NCBI GenBank assembly: GCA_913778765.1
Contig: CAJYXO010000106.1
Coordinates: 1-44,021 of the forward strand
Reading direction: 5' to 3'
Length of the DNA: 44,021 bases
From: an uncultured Massilia sp.
GTDB taxonomy: Bacteria; Pseudomonadota; Gammaproteobacteria; Burkholderiales; Burkholderiaceae_D
In this document: piece by piece, positions 18,052 to 31,043 of the stretch
Numbering within the stretch: the stretch's first letter is position 1
Layout: each line of letters opens with the position of its first letter
The notes under the pieces: generated by a model
What the model was told of the DNA's origin: nothing
The model's input: only the letters and a program-made list of their open reading frames with translations
Database searches by the model: none
Program-made: the position numbers and the translations under genes

Positions 18052-19182
18052 CTACTTGAAGGGATTCCTGTCGTTCAGCTCATCGATATAGTCGTCGATG
18101 CCGCCGCTCTCGCGCTCCAGGAAGCGCTCCACCGCATCCGCGAACGAAGGGTGCTTCAGCCAGTGCGCCGACCAGGTCCGGGTCGGCAGGAAGCCGCGCG
18201 CCATCTTGTGCTCGCCCTGGGCGCCCCCCTCGAACACCTGGATGCCTTGTTCGATGCAGAACTCGAGCGGCTGGTAGTAAGCGGTCTCGAAATGCAGGCA
18301 GGGCACGTGTTCCAGCGCGCCCCAGTAGCGGCCGTACAAGGTGGTCTCGTCGTGGACGACCAGCGAGGCGGCGATCGGCGATCCATCGCGTTCGGCGATG
18401 ACGAGCAGGAGATTGGAAGGCATCTCGCGCCCGATGCGGCGGAAGAAATCAAGGTTCAGGTAAGGCTTGGAGAAATGCTCGGCATAGGTGTGGCGGTAGC
18501 AGCGCGTGAAGAAGCGCCAGTCCTCGTCGGTGGCATCGATGCCGCGCACCCGCCGCATCGTCACGCCGGCTTCCAACACCTTGCGCCGCTCGGCGCGGAT
18601 GTTCTTGCGCTTCTTCTGCTCCAGCGTCGCCAGGAATTCGTCGAAGGAGGCGTAGCCGGCGTTCATCCAGTGGAACTGCACGCCGCTGCGCAGCAGGTAG
18701 CCGGCTTCGGATAACTGCTTTGCCTGCTCGTCCGGCGGGAACAGGATGTGGGTGGAGGACACATCGGACGCCTGCTGGGTCGCCCGCAAGACGTCGATCA
18801 GGGCCGCGCGCGCGTCGGCGTCGACCGCCAGCAGGCGCGAACCCGTCACCGGGGTGAACGGAATGGCCGACAACAGCTTCGGATAGTAGTCGAGGCCATT
18901 GCGCTGGTAGGCGTCGGCCCAGGCCCAGTCGAACACGTATTCGCCATAGGAATGGCCTTTGACGTAGAGGGGAAGGGCGGCGGCCAGCTCTTCGCCGTCG
19001 TACAGCACGATGAACTGCGGCTGCCAGCCGGTCTCCGGGGTGGCGCTGCCCGACGCGTGCAGGGCGTGCAGGAAGGCGTAGGAAAGGAAAGGATTGGCGC
19101 CGGACTGCCGGGCCACGAGGCCGTCCCAGGCCGCTTGCCCGACTTCGAGCAGGGAGGAAGCGATATGCGTGCGATAATTCAA
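18052..19182 (-). CDS. FemAB-like GNAT-superfamily acyltransferase (peptidogalycan/PF04339-type)
   Basis: 376 aa if started at TTG 19182, which has GGAAG 5 nt upstream and gives the usual family start ('NYRTHIASSLLEV'). ATG at 19215 is an alternative that would overlap the nadE start codon. Family hallmarks are 'ANPFLSYAFLHAL', 'QFHWMNAGYASFDEFLATL', 'KKRKNIRAERRKV', 'YGRYWGALEHVPCLHFETAY', 'QGIQVFEGGAQGEHKMARGF' and a 'HPSFADAVERFLERE' tail. Members have two GNAT folds and are thought to act on cell-envelope or peptide substrates, but no biochemical role is established. It diverges from nadE with about 31 bp between the chosen starts. Confidence 0.82.
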   Translation of the reverse strand: MNYRTHIASSLLEVGQAAWDGLVARQSGANPFLSYAFLHALHASGSATPETGWQPQFIVLYDGEELAAALPLYVKGHSYGEYVFDWAWADAYQRNGLDYYPKLLSAIPFTPVTGSRLLAVDADARAALIDVLRATQQASDVSSTHILFPPDEQAKQLSEAGYLLRSGVQFHWMNAGYASFDEFLATLEQKKRKNIRAERRKVLEAGVTMRRVRGIDATDEDWRFFTRCYRHTYAEHFSKPYLNLDFFRRIGREMPSNLLLVIAERDGSPIAASLVVHDETTLYGRYWGALEHVPCLHFETAYYQPLEFCIEQGIQVFEGGAQGEHKMARGFLPTRTWSAHWLKHPSFADAVERFLERESGGIDDYIDELNDRNPFK

Positions 19183-19213
19183 GATGACTTCCGAATAATG
19201 TAAAGCTGAACAC

Positions 19214-21654
<2,441 letters not shown>

Positions 21655-21695
21655 AGCCGCCGCGCTTCGATTCCGCTTGAAGCGTGGGGCGGGCT

Positions 21696-21728
21696 CATGT
21701 TACATTTCGCTTGTTGAAATGTTACATG
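21696..21728. promoter_or_regulatory. Long dyad / tandem ATGTTACAT pair at the response-regulator start
   Basis: Inverted repeat with 13-bp arms (21696-21708 and 21716-21728), one central mismatch and a 7-nt loop. The same bases also read as two direct copies of ATGTTACAT, 22 bp apart (21697 and 21719), about two helical turns. The right arm contains the ATG used here as the response-regulator start. It may be an operator, or in RNA a stem that hides the start codon. Confidence 0.55.
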
Positions 21729-22106
21729 GGCTCTCGGTCCGGGCAGCGATTGGATAACTCTACACTGAAACACATCCTGGTGGTCGACGACGAGGAGGCG
21801 GTGGGCTACGTCTTCGAACGCTACCTGGCCATCAAGGGCTACCGCGTCTCGGTCGCCTACAGCGGCGCGCAGGCGCTGGACGTCTTCGCCGCCGACCGGC
21901 CCGATCTCGTCATCACCGACTACAAGATGCCCGGCATGAACGGCGACGAACTGCTGCGCCGCCTGCGTGCGCTCGCACCGGCGCTGCCGGCCGTGATGAT
22001 CTCGGCCAACCCGATCGAGGTCGGTCCGACCCTCGACGGTGTCAGGTTCTTCCCGAAACCGGTCTCGCTCGAGACCCTGGTCGAGCACGTCGGCGCCATC
22101 CTCTAG
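21726..22106 (+). CDS. Single-domain response regulator (CheY-like receiver)
   Basis: About 126 aa, a receiver domain with no output domain: 'HILVVDDEEAVGYVFERYL' (acidic pocket), 'DLVITDYKMPGMNGDELL' (phospho-acceptor Asp), 'AVMISANP' (switch Ser) and 'RFFPKPVSLETLVEHV' (conserved Lys). The start is uncertain. ATG 21726 lies inside the dyad and has no Shine-Dalgarno, while TTG 21750 ('LDNSTLKHILVVDDE') would also give a complete domain. A lone receiver usually relays phosphate from a nearby histidine kinase. The bacteriophytochrome at 22770-24962 is the obvious candidate. Its stop shares 4 nt with the convergent UPF0126 gene. Confidence 0.88.
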   Translation: MGSRSGQRLDNSTLKHILVVDDEEAVGYVFERYLAIKGYRVSVAYSGAQALDVFAADRPDLVITDYKMPGMNGDELLRRLRALAPALPAVMISANPIEVGPTLDGVRFFPKPVSLETLVEHVGAIL

Positions 22107-22708
22107 CGCCCCACCTGCACGTTGAAGCGCCAGGTCAGCAGCCGCAGCCCGGTGATGAAGAAAGCGCTCGACCACAGCGCGAATTCCCGCGGCACGTGCT
22201 GCATCCCCATCAGCAGGAACAGCCAGTTGCCGACGAAGGCGCAGATCGCATAGGGCTTGCCGTCGCGGAAGACCATCGGCACTTCGTTGCAGACGATGTC
22301 GCGCAGCACGCCGCCGAAGATGCCGGTGATCACGCCCATCATCGAAGCGATGAACAGGGGCATGTTGGCTTCCAGCGCGGAAGACACGCCGGCCACCGAG
22401 AACAGGCCCAGCCCGACCGCGTCGGCGATCACGATCAGGCGTTCCGACACGATGTGGCGCAGGGTCTTCATGAGCGGCGAGGCCACCAGCGCCAGCACGA
22501 AGATCAGGATCGCATACTCCTGGTGCTGGACCCAGAACAGCGGCCGCCGGTCGAGCAGGATGTCGCGCAGGGTGCCGCCGCCGAACGCGGCGATGAAGGC
22601 GACGGTGAACACGCCGACCAGGTCCATGCGCTTGCGCCTCGCCTCGATGAAGCCGGAAAATGCGGCCACGAGGACCGCGATGATTTCGATGATGGTGACC
22701 AGTCTCAT
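22103..22708 (-). CDS. UPF0126/TRIC-domain membrane protein
   Basis: 201 aa, seven predicted transmembrane helices built from two similar halves. Each half has the glycine-rich signature: 'AFGGGTLRDILLDRRPLFW' and 'GIFGGVLRDIVCNEVP', with a conserved 'ADAVGLGLFSVAGVSSAL' between. Such proteins (E. coli YicG/YadS type) belong to the trimeric intracellular cation channel superfamily. Bacterial members conduct K+ or other small solutes, but the physiological role is unclear. It lies between the response regulator (convergent, 4-nt overlap) and the bacteriophytochrome, both possibly unrelated to it. Confidence 0.88.
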   Translation of the reverse strand: MRLVTIIEIIAVLVAAFSGFIEARRKRMDLVGVFTVAFIAAFGGGTLRDILLDRRPLFWVQHQEYAILIFVLALVASPLMKTLRHIVSERLIVIADAVGLGLFSVAGVSSALEANMPLFIASMMGVITGIFGGVLRDIVCNEVPMVFRDGKPYAICAFVGNWLFLLMGMQHVPREFALWSSAFFITGLRLLTWRFNVQVGR

Positions 22709-22769
22709 GCAATGTGGGCGAATGGCGATGTTGCTAGACTAACATGCCGAGCCCGACAGCGTGAGACGA

Positions 22770-24962
22770 TCATGCCTCCGGTGCGAAGGGCAGGTGCACC
22801 GTGAACACCACCTGCCCGGGGCCGGCGGCGGCGGGCAGGTGTTCGTAGCGGATATCGCCCTGGTGCTCGCGCACGATCTGCTGGGCGATGTACAGGCCCA
22901 GGCCCATGCCGGTGCGGTTGCGCGGGTTGTTCAGCGAGCCGCGCTTGAAGGGATTGAACAGGCCCGACTCGACGTCGTCCGGAATCGGCGCGGACACGTT
23001 GGCGACGCTGACGGCGGCACGCCCGCCGTCGCGCCACAGGCGGATCGCGATCGGGTGGTTCGGCTCGCCGTGGTGGCGCGCATTGCTCAGCAGGTTGGAC
23101 AGCACCTGGCTGAGGCGGCCGCCGTCGGCCATCACGGTGGCCGGGCATTCCAGCACCAGGTCGTAATCGATGGTCGGGTAGGCCAGGCGCGCTTCGTCGA
23201 CCATGTCCTCGAGCAGCGCCGCCAGGTCGACCGCCTCGAGCGCCACGCCGAGATTCAGGCCGCGGTCGATGCGGCTCATGTCCAGCACCTGGCCGATCAT
23301 GCGCTGCATGCGGTTGCTGGAGGACTGGATGCGCTTGCCCAGCGTGCCGCTCTTGGCGCCGCCGGCGTCGGTTTTTTCCAGCACCATGCCGGCCATGTTG
23401 ATCGAGTGCAGCGGGTCGCGCAGGTCGTGGCCCAGCATCGCCAGCAGCTGGGAGCGGGTCGACTCGAGCTGGGCGCGCCGCGCGTTCGAGACGCGCGCCA
23501 GTTCGGCGAGGGTCATGCGGGCATGGGTCAACACCCCGTCTTCCCATTCGTGGGCACGGCCGCGCACCGTCTCATGCCAGGCCTCGAAGGAGCCGCGCGG
23601 GGTCAGGCGCTCGCCCAGCGGACCGAACTGCTTGCTCTTTTCAGGCTTGCCGCCCCAGGCGACGTGTTCGATCTGCTCGGTGCGCAGCAGCACGCACCAG
23701 CCGTTGCTCGGCGGGTCGTAGGGCAGGCCCAGCAAGCCGACCCACTTTCCCAGGCTGTCACGCGCCTCCTCGGGCCAGTCGTCGACACCTTGGCGGGCCA
23801 GCAAGCGGTGCACGTTCGCCGGCAGCGTGGCGACGATGCGTTCGCCGCAAGCCTGGTCGATGCCGCGGCAGACCACGCGCCCGAACTGGGTGGCGATCAT
23901 GGCCTGGGCCTGCGCCGCCTCCATCATGCCGTCGGCGTGTTCGATCAGGGCTTCGAGTGGATCCTCTTCCAGCAGCAGCGACTCGACCAGGCTGGTGCGT
24001 ACCGTGGCGGCGCGCTCGACCAGCGCGGCTTCCTGGCGCGATTCCAGCCCCTGGACGGTCGAGGCCAGCACCTGGGCCAGCACGTCGGCCGCCATGCGGA
24101 TCGAGTAAGGCACCAGCTTCGGCGCCATGTGGTGGCAGGCGATCAGCCCCCAGAGGCGGCCGTTGATGACGATCGACACGCTCATCGAGGCGGCGATGCT
24201 CATGTTCTGCAGGTACTCGACGTGGATCGGCGAGGTGCTGCGCAGCACCGCGAAGCTCATGTCGAGCGGCGCGGCGCCTTCCTCGCTGAGCAGCGGCACG
24301 GCGTGGTAGGTCACGTCGGCGATCATGCGCAGGGTGTTCAGCACGTACAGGCGGCGCGCCTGCGGCGGGATGTCGCCGGCCGGGTAGCGCTGGCCGAGGA
24401 AGGGCGTGAGATCGTCGCGGCGCGCCTCCGCCACCACGTCGCCGCTGTCGTCGGGGCGGAAGCGGTAAGCCATCACGCGGTCGAAGCCGGTGAATTCGCG
24501 CACCTGGCGCACCGCGGTCTCGAGCAATGCCTCGACGCTCTTCTGGCGGCGCAGGCGGTCGATCGAGGCATGGGCCTTGATGGCGAACTGGGCGACCGTG
24601 TCGCTGGCGACCTCGCGCGCTTCGAATTCGGCGATGATGCGGCCGTGGTGGGCATGCACCACGCAGTCGTACTCGACGCCGCCGACGACGATGGCGGCGA
24701 CGATCGGCGCGCATTCGCCGTCGACGATGGCGTCCACGCACTCTGCGAGCAGGTCGGATACTTCCGGCGACAGGCCGAGTTGGGTAAAGGGACGGCCGGT
24801 TTCCAGGGTGAGGCCGAGCATGGCGGGGGCGTTCTCGCTCCAGCCTTCGACCTCGCCGGCGGCCCCGAAGAAGATCAGCGCTCCGTGCGGCTGGATCGAA
24901 CCCGGGACGTGAATCGGTTCATCTGCACAATTGAGCAGGTCGACTCGCCGCGGGGCGCCCAT
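22770..24962 (-). CDS. bphP: Bacteriophytochrome sensor histidine kinase
   Basis: 730 aa from ATG 24962, which places the biliverdin-binding Cys at residue 12 ('RRVDLLNCADEPIHVPGSIQ'), as in Pseudomonas BphP. Domains in order: PAS (about 10-110), GAF (125-300) with 'QRYPAGDIPPQARRLY' and 'LRSTSPIHVEYLQNM', PHY with 'AWGGKPEK' and the tongue motif PRGSF, then a HisKA domain with 'MLGHDLRDPLHSIN' (His512) and an ATPase domain ('LSNLLSNARHH', 'TGMGLGLYIAQQI'). It senses red/far-red light through biliverdin and phosphorylates a response regulator. Upstream TTG codons (24986, with AAGGGA; 25010) are alternative starts. No haem oxygenase gene is in the window. Confidence 0.95.
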   Translation of the reverse strand: MGAPRRVDLLNCADEPIHVPGSIQPHGALIFFGAAGEVEGWSENAPAMLGLTLETGRPFTQLGLSPEVSDLLAECVDAIVDGECAPIVAAIVVGGVEYDCVVHAHHGRIIAEFEAREVASDTVAQFAIKAHASIDRLRRQKSVEALLETAVRQVREFTGFDRVMAYRFRPDDSGDVVAEARRDDLTPFLGQRYPAGDIPPQARRLYVLNTLRMIADVTYHAVPLLSEEGAAPLDMSFAVLRSTSPIHVEYLQNMSIAASMSVSIVINGRLWGLIACHHMAPKLVPYSIRMAADVLAQVLASTVQGLESRQEAALVERAATVRTSLVESLLLEEDPLEALIEHADGMMEAAQAQAMIATQFGRVVCRGIDQACGERIVATLPANVHRLLARQGVDDWPEEARDSLGKWVGLLGLPYDPPSNGWCVLLRTEQIEHVAWGGKPEKSKQFGPLGERLTPRGSFEAWHETVRGRAHEWEDGVLTHARMTLAELARVSNARRAQLESTRSQLLAMLGHDLRDPLHSINMAGMVLEKTDAGGAKSGTLGKRIQSSSNRMQRMIGQVLDMSRIDRGLNLGVALEAVDLAALLEDMVDEARLAYPTIDYDLVLECPATVMADGGRLSQVLSNLLSNARHHGEPNHPIAIRLWRDGGRAAVSVANVSAPIPDDVESGLFNPFKRGSLNNPRNRTGMGLGLYIAQQIVREHQGDIRYEHLPAAAGPGQVVFTVHLPFAPEA

Positions 24963-25079
24963 CGGCACTGGAGTTCTGGACTTCAATTCTTGGCATCCCT
25001 TCTCATGCAAAACCAGGACGGTCCTGCTTTAGTGTGCATATTACAGGTTTTCAAACAACCGGGGCTGCGCGCACGCGCC

Positions 25080-25775
25080 TTAATCTTTGCGGTCTTGCTC
25101 GAGCGCCGGGCGCAGCAGGACGATCAGGGCGCCATTGCCGCCGTCCGTGCGGTTCGCCACGCAGAAGGCGACGACCCCGTCGGTCTGCACCAGCCAGCTG
25201 TGCACCATGCCGCGCAGGACCGGTTCGCCGCCCGCCGAGCCGTAGCCGACGCCGTGGATGATGCGCACGCAGCGCACCCCGTTCGCGGTCGAGCGGCGCA
25301 GGAAGGCGTCGACCAGGCGCCGGGCCAGGTCGCGGGTGTAGCCATGCAGGTCGAGCTCGTCTTCCACCTGCCAGTGGCGCTTGCGCAGCTTCTTGACCAC
25401 GTCCGGCCCGACCCCCGGCGCCGCCCAGCTCAGCGAAGGATCCTCGTCGAGCAGGCCGTCGACGTCGAACTGGTCGGACAGCATGGATTCCTTCAGCACC
25501 GCCGCGATTTCTTCCTCGTCGGTGCGGAATTGTCGAGGGCGCTGGCCGGTCGCCAGGGCGCGCAGCTCGGCCTCCTGCGCCGGCCGCCACACGTAGCGGT
25601 CCGATTCCGGCATCGGATGCACGTCCTTGACGGCATCGCGGAACTCGACCGCGTTGGCCCGTTCGATGCGTTCGCGCCGTTCGCGCACGGCCTTTTCGAT
25701 GGCGCGCTGGCGCTGGTCGTCCTTGAGCTGGTCGCGCAAGGATTTCAGGTCCGAGAAGTCTTTCAAGCCCGCCAT
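25080..25775 (-). CDS. Smr-domain protein
   Basis: 231 aa from ATG 25775. The N-terminal half is charged and probably helical ('LKSLRDQLKDDQRQRAIEKA', then further Arg/Glu-rich residues). The C-terminal 85 residues form an Smr domain: 'ELDLHGYTRDLARRLVDAFL', 'CVRIIHGVGYGSAGGEPVLR' and the late 'DGGNGALIVLLRP'. The usual HGKG loop reads HGVGYGS here. Stand-alone Smr proteins are thought to bind or cleave branched DNA or RNA, but the role in proteobacteria is not settled. It follows trxB on the same strand after about 50 bp holding a REP-like hairpin. Confidence 0.85.
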   Translation of the reverse strand: MAGLKDFSDLKSLRDQLKDDQRQRAIEKAVRERRERIERANAVEFRDAVKDVHPMPESDRYVWRPAQEAELRALATGQRPRQFRTDEEEIAAVLKESMLSDQFDVDGLLDEDPSLSWAAPGVGPDVVKKLRKRHWQVEDELDLHGYTRDLARRLVDAFLRRSTANGVRCVRIIHGVGYGSAGGEPVLRGMVHSWLVQTDGVVAFCVANRTDGGNGALIVLLRPALEQDRKD

Positions 25776-25788
25776 CGTCAAATTTTCC

Positions 25789-25818
25789 CGTCATTCCCGC
25801 GCGGGCGGGAATCCAAGT
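25789..25818 (-). repeat. REP-like intergenic palindrome (single copy)
   Basis: CGTC followed by ATTCCCGC (25793-25800), a 4-nt loop and GCGGGAAT (25805-25812), then CCAAGTTC. It matches the two inverted elements at 41611-41702 in core and flanks (CGTC, CCCGC..GCGGG, TCCA, GTTC). It sits in the trxB-smr gap. It may act as a weak terminator or mRNA stabiliser, or be a mobile REP/REPIN-type repeat. Confidence 0.6.
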
Positions 25819-25825
25819 TCGTGCC

Positions 25826-26920
<1,095 letters not shown>

Positions 26921-26974
26921 GATCGGTCTTTGGGGAAACTGCCCCGCAGCATCCCAGCATCTGTCTTCATCAGC

Positions 26975-29629
26975 ATGAGCAAGAATAGTCAATCGACAAC
27001 TTCGGCCTATACCCGCAAGCCCGCGCCGCCCCGCCAGCCGATGCCGAACCGGCTGGTGCGCCTGCTGTCGGAAGCGCGCTGGCTGGCCACCGCCGTGGCG
27101 CTGCTGTATTTCGTCCTGATCCTCCTCAGCTATAACAAGGCCGATCCGGGCTGGTCGCACGAGAACGCGGTGGCCCACGTCGCCAACCTGGGCGGCCGCG
27201 CCGGCGCCTGGCTGGCCGACCTGCTGCTGTTCATCTTCGGCTTTTCCGCCTGGTGGCTGTGCGTCTGCTTCGCGCGCGGCGTGTGGAAGGGCTACCGGCG
27301 CCTGCACAACCGCTTCGTGATCGAGGCCGCCGAGCCCGAACCGGAACACCAGGGCGAGGCGGTGATCCGCTGGATCGGCTTCGCGCTCATGTTTGCCGGC
27401 AGCGTCGGCCTCGAATACCTGCGCATGTGGTCGCTGAAGGTGGAGCTGCCGCGCGCGCCCGGCGGCGTGCTGGGCCAGTTGATCGGCCACGCCAGCCACA
27501 ACGCCTTCGGTTTCACCGGCGCGACCCTGCTGCTGCTGTTGTTGTTCGGACTCGGCTTTTCCTGGTACTTCCAGGTGTCCTGGCTGGCCGTGGCCGAGCG
27601 CATCGGCGCAACCCTGGACGCCAGCTACGAATGGTTCCGCCTGCGCATCGAAGACCGCGAAGACCGCCGCCATGGCGAAGTCGCGGCCAGCCGCCGCGAC
27701 GAGGTGGTGGTGAACGAGCGCGCCAAGTACGTCGAAAAGCACGCCGCGCCGCCGGCCCCGGCGCTCGACGCCGCGCCGGAGGAGGGCGATGGCGCCGCGC
27801 CGGGCTTCCTGGCCAAGGTCATGTCCAAGGTCGGCAAGAACGGCAAGGGCGAGAAGGCCGACAAGGCCGAGCCGAAGCTGGACGGCAGGACCGAGCCGCG
27901 CGCCGAGCCGATGCTGGATGCGGATCCGGGCGACATGGTCGACGAAGACGGCGTGGTGACGCCGCGCGCCGCCGCGGCGCCGGCCGCTCCGGCGCCCGCG
28001 GCGCGTCCGGCCACGCCGGCGCCGTCTGCCGCCGCGCCGGCCATCGCGCCGATCAAGATCGAGCCGCAGGTGGTCAGCGTGCCGCGCTCCGAACGCGCCG
28101 AGAAGGAACGCCAGAACGTCCTGTTCCAGGGCATGCCGGGCGATTCGCCGCTGCCGCCGCTGGCGCTGCTGGACGAAGCCCCGCCGGCCCAGGAAACCGT
28201 GGCCGTCGAGACCCTCGAATTCACGAGCCGCCTGATCGAGAAAAAGCTGTCCGACTTCGGCGTCGAAGCCAAGGTCGTGGCGGCCTATCCGGGTCCGGTC
28301 GTGACCCGCTACGAGATCGAGCCGGCCACCGGCGTGAAGGGCAGCCAGATCGTCAACCTGGCGCGCGACCTGGCGCGTTCGCTGTCGCTGACCTCGATCC
28401 GCGTGGTCGAGACCATCCCCGGCAAGAACTACATGGCGCTGGAACTGCCGAACCCGAAGCGCCAGATCGTGCGCCTGACCGAGATCGTCGGCTCCAAGAT
28501 CTATGGCGACAGCCCGTCCAGCCTGACGGTCGCGCTGGGCAAGGACATCGCCGGCAAGCCGGTGATCGCCGACCTGGCCAAGATGCCGCACCTGCTGGTG
28601 GCGGGCACCACCGGTTCGGGTAAATCGGTCGGCATCAACGCCACCATCCTGTCGCTGCTGTACAAGTCCGATCCGGACGACGTGCGCCTGATCCTGATCG
28701 ACCCGAAGATGCTGGAGATGTCCGTCTACGAAGGCATCCCGCACCTGCTGGCGCCGGTCGTCACCGACATGCGCCAGGCCGGCCACGCGCTGAACTGGGC
28801 GGTGAACGAGATGGAACGCCGCTACAAGTTGATGAGCAAGCTGGGCGTGCGTAACCTGGCCGGCTACAACGCCAAGATCCTCGAAGCGGCCAAGCGCGAA
28901 GAGCACATCCCGAACCCGTTCTCGATCGTGCCGGACAATCCCGAACCGCTGGAAAAGCTGCCGACCATCGTCATCATCATCGACGAACTGGCCGACCTCA
29001 TGATGGTGGTGGGCAAAAAGGTGGAAGAACTGATCGCCCGTATCGCCCAGAAGGCGCGTGCGGCCGGGATCCACTTGATTCTCGCGACCCAGCGACCGTC
29101 GGTGGACGTGATCACCGGCATGATCAAGGCCAACATCCCGACCCGCATCGCGTTCCAGGTATCGTCGAAAATCGACTCCCGCACGATTCTCGACCAGATG
29201 GGCGCGGAAACCCTGCTGGGCATGGGCGACATGCTGTACATGCCGCCGGGTACCGGCCTGCCGATCCGCGTGCACGGGGCTTTCGTGTCGGACGACGAAG
29301 TGCATCGAGTTGTAAAACATCTGCAGTCGACGGGCGAACCGAATTACATTGAAGGCATCCTCGAAGGCGGCGTGCTGGAAGAGGGCGGCGGCGGCGAAGG
29401 CGCGGCGGCGGGCGAGGGCGGCGGCGAATCCGATGCGCTCTACGACCAGGCCGTGCAGGTCGTGCTGAAGAACCGCAAGGCCTCGATCTCGCTGGTGCAG
29501 CGTCACCTGCGCATCGGCTATAACCGCGCGGCCCGCCTGATCGAACAGATGGAGCAGAGCGGCCTGGTGTCGCCGATGCAGTCGAACGGCAACCGCGACA
29601 TCCTGGTGCCGGCGACCAGCGCCGAATAA
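26975..29629 (+). CDS. ftsK: DNA translocase FtsK
   Basis: 884 aa from ATG 26975. Four N-terminal transmembrane helices (about residues 35-215) anchor it at the septum. A Pro/Ala-rich linker (about 250-375) is followed by the motor domains: '[18 protein letters not shown]' (alpha), Walker A '[13 protein letters not shown]' near residue 545, Walker B '[17 protein letters not shown]' and '[20 protein letters not shown]'. The C-terminal gamma winged helix ('[20 protein letters not shown]') reads KOPS sequences. It pumps chromosomal DNA through the closing septum and activates dimer resolution at dif. A plausible -10 lies at 26915. Confidence 0.96.
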   Translation: MSKNSQSTTSAYTRKPAPPRQPMPNRLVRLLSEARWLATAVALLYFVLILLSYNKADPGWSHENAVAHVANLGGRAGAWLADLLLFIFGFSAWWLCVCFARGVWKGYRRLHNRFVIEAAEPEPEHQGEAVIRWIGFALMFAGSVGLEYLRMWSLKVELPRAPGGVLGQLIGHASHNAFGFTGATLLLLLLFGLGFSWYFQVSWLAVAERIGATLDASYEWFRLRIEDREDRRHGEVAASRRDEVVVNERAKYVEKHAAPPAPALDAAPEEGDGAAPGFLAKVMSKVGKNGKGEKADKAEPKLDGRTEPRAEPMLDADPGDMVDEDGVVTPRAAAAPAAPAPAARPATPAPSAAAPAIAPIKIEPQVVSVPRSERAEKERQNVLFQGMPGDSPLPPLALLDEAPPAQETVAVETLEFTSRLIEKKLSDFGVEAKVVAAYPGPVVTRYEIEPATGVKGSQIVNLARDLARSLSLTSIRVVETIPGKNYMALELPNPKRQIVRLTEIVGSKIYGDSPSSLTVALGKDIAGKPVIADLAKMPHLLVAGTTGSGKSVGINATILSLLYKSDPDDVRLILIDPKMLEMSVYEGIPHLLAPVVTDMRQAGHALNWAVNEMERRYKLMSKLGVRNLAGYNAKILEAAKREEHIPNPFSIVPDNPEPLEKLPTIVIIIDELADLMMVVGKKVEELIARIAQKARAAGIHLILATQRPSVDVITGMIKANIPTRIAFQVSSKIDSRTILDQMGAETLLGMGDMLYMPPGTGLPIRVHGAFVSDDEVHRVVKHLQSTGEPNYIEGILEGGVLEEGGGGEGAAAGEGGGESDALYDQAVQVVLKNRKASISLVQRHLRIGYNRAARLIEQMEQSGLVSPMQSNGNRDILVPATSAE

Positions 29630-29680
29630 GCGCCCGGCCGACGCGCCGCCTTCATGACCATACAAGAAAAGGACCAACCC

Positions 29681-30319
29681 ATGACCATGAAGCTGAAACT
29701 CACCCTGACCGGCCTGCTGGCCGCGACCACTTTCGCCCTGAGCGGCGCCGCGACGGCCGGCGCCCTCGACCAGTTCAAATCCTTCGTCGCCGGGACCAAG
29801 GCCGCGCGCGGCGAATTCACCCAGACCCAGGTGCGCAGCAAGCCGGGCGCCAAGGCCGCGCCGCCGTCCTCGGGCAGCTTCGTGTTCGCCCGTCCCGGCA
29901 AGTTCATCTGGACCTACCAGAAGCCCTACGAACAGGTGCTGCAGGCCGACGGCGAAACCCTGTACGTCTACGACAAGGACCTGAACCAGGTCACCACCCG
30001 CAAGCTGGGCAACGCCCTGGGCAGCTCGCCGGCCGCGATCCTGTTCGGCAGCAACGACCTCGAAAAGAACTTCACCCTGACGGAAGCGGGCAGCCGCGAC
30101 GGCCTGGAATGGCTGACCGCCACGCCGAAGGCCAAGGACACCACCTTCGAACACATCGGCATCGGCCTGAAGGACGGCGTGCCGCAGGCGATGGAGCTGA
30201 AGGATGCCTTCGGCCAGACCTCGGTGCTGAAATTCACCAGCTTCCAGCGCAATCCGCAGCTGGCCGCCCAGCAGTTCAAGTTCGAGGTGCCGAAGGGCGC
30301 GGACGTGGTGAACCAGTGA
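29681..30319 (+). CDS. lolA: Outer-membrane lipoprotein carrier protein LolA
   Basis: 212 aa. A Sec signal peptide (about 1-27, ending ATAGA) is followed by the LolA fold: '[20 protein letters not shown]', '[20 protein letters not shown]', '[17 protein letters not shown]' and '[17 protein letters not shown]'. LolA collects lipoproteins from LolCDE at the inner membrane and delivers them to LolB. ATG 29681 is preferred over 29654 because AAAAGGA lies about 8 nt before it. It follows ftsK, the usual order, and its stop overlaps the GTG of the next gene. Confidence 0.95.
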   Translation: MTMKLKLTLTGLLAATTFALSGAATAGALDQFKSFVAGTKAARGEFTQTQVRSKPGAKAAPPSSGSFVFARPGKFIWTYQKPYEQVLQADGETLYVYDKDLNQVTTRKLGNALGSSPAAILFGSNDLEKNFTLTEAGSRDGLEWLTATPKAKDTTFEHIGIGLKDGVPQAMELKDAFGQTSVLKFTSFQRNPQLAAQQFKFEVPKGADVVNQ

Positions 30320-30951
30320 AACCGCGCGGCGCGCTGGGCCTGGCGGTCCTGCTTGCCGCGCAGGCAGTGCCGGCAGCGGCCCAGGGCGCGCCTTTGCCGA
30401 TACCGTCGCCCGAAGCCTGCCCGCGGCCGGTCTATCCGCGCGAGGCGATCCGCTACGAGCTTCAGGGCATCACCACGCTGCGCTTCGCGCTGGCGCCCGA
30501 CGGCCGCGTGCGCGAGGTCCAGGTCGCGACATCGAGCGGCTGGGCGATGCTCGACAATGCTGTCGTCGCCAGCATCCAGGCCTGCCGCTTCACCCCCGAA
30601 CAGGCGGCCAGGGCCAGGGGCGCCGCGCTGCCGGTCCGGTATGTCTGGCGCCTCGACGGCGGGCAAGTGCTGCGCCCGCACCTGGTGCCGGGGAGCTGTC
30701 CCGCCGGTGGGCGCTTCGCCGCCTTTCAGCCCTACGACGACCAGCCCAGCGGCCCGGACGGGATCAAGGTGCGCCTGCTGGTCGACCCGGCCGGCCGGCC
30801 GCGCGGGGTCAAGACCGAAGGCGCGGCGCTGCCGCCGGCCATGGCCGATGCGCTCGTCAGGTATGTCGAAAGCTGCCGCTTCGGCTTCGACCCGGCAATC
30901 AAGGGGGAGCGTACCGATACCGTCTATGGCCGGGTGGTGCTGGCCCGCTGA
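30316..30951 (+). CDS. Exported TonB C-terminal-domain protein
   Basis: 211 aa from GTG 30316, overlapping the lolA stop (GTGA). A signal peptide (about 1-24, ending AAAQG) is followed by a TonB C-terminal-like domain: '[20 protein letters not shown]', '[20 protein letters not shown]' and '[10 protein letters not shown]'. A second, more degenerate copy lies at about 140-210 ('[20 protein letters not shown]', '[19 protein letters not shown]'). There is no Pro-rich periplasmic span or membrane anchor, so it is unlikely to be a classical energy transducer. Its function is unknown. Tight linkage to lolA suggests co-transcription. Confidence 0.8.
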   Translation: MKPRGALGLAVLLAAQAVPAAAQGAPLPIPSPEACPRPVYPREAIRYELQGITTLRFALAPDGRVREVQVATSSGWAMLDNAVVASIQACRFTPEQAARARGAALPVRYVWRLDGGQVLRPHLVPGSCPAGGRFAAFQPYDDQPSGPDGIKVRLLVDPAGRPRGVKTEGAALPPAMADALVRYVESCRFGFDPAIKGERTDTVYGRVVLAR

Positions 30952-31043
30952 TCGTGGCCGGCCAGGCTGCAACAATCGGTGAGATTTCAGGGAGTTAATT
31001 GATTTACAATCCCGCTCGACAATCACACGACGGGATGGTAACC

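Noticed and set aside
25782..25825. CRISPR-like repeat in the trxB-smr gap
   Set aside because: There is a single palindromic unit with no spacers and no cas genes. It matches a REP-like family instead.
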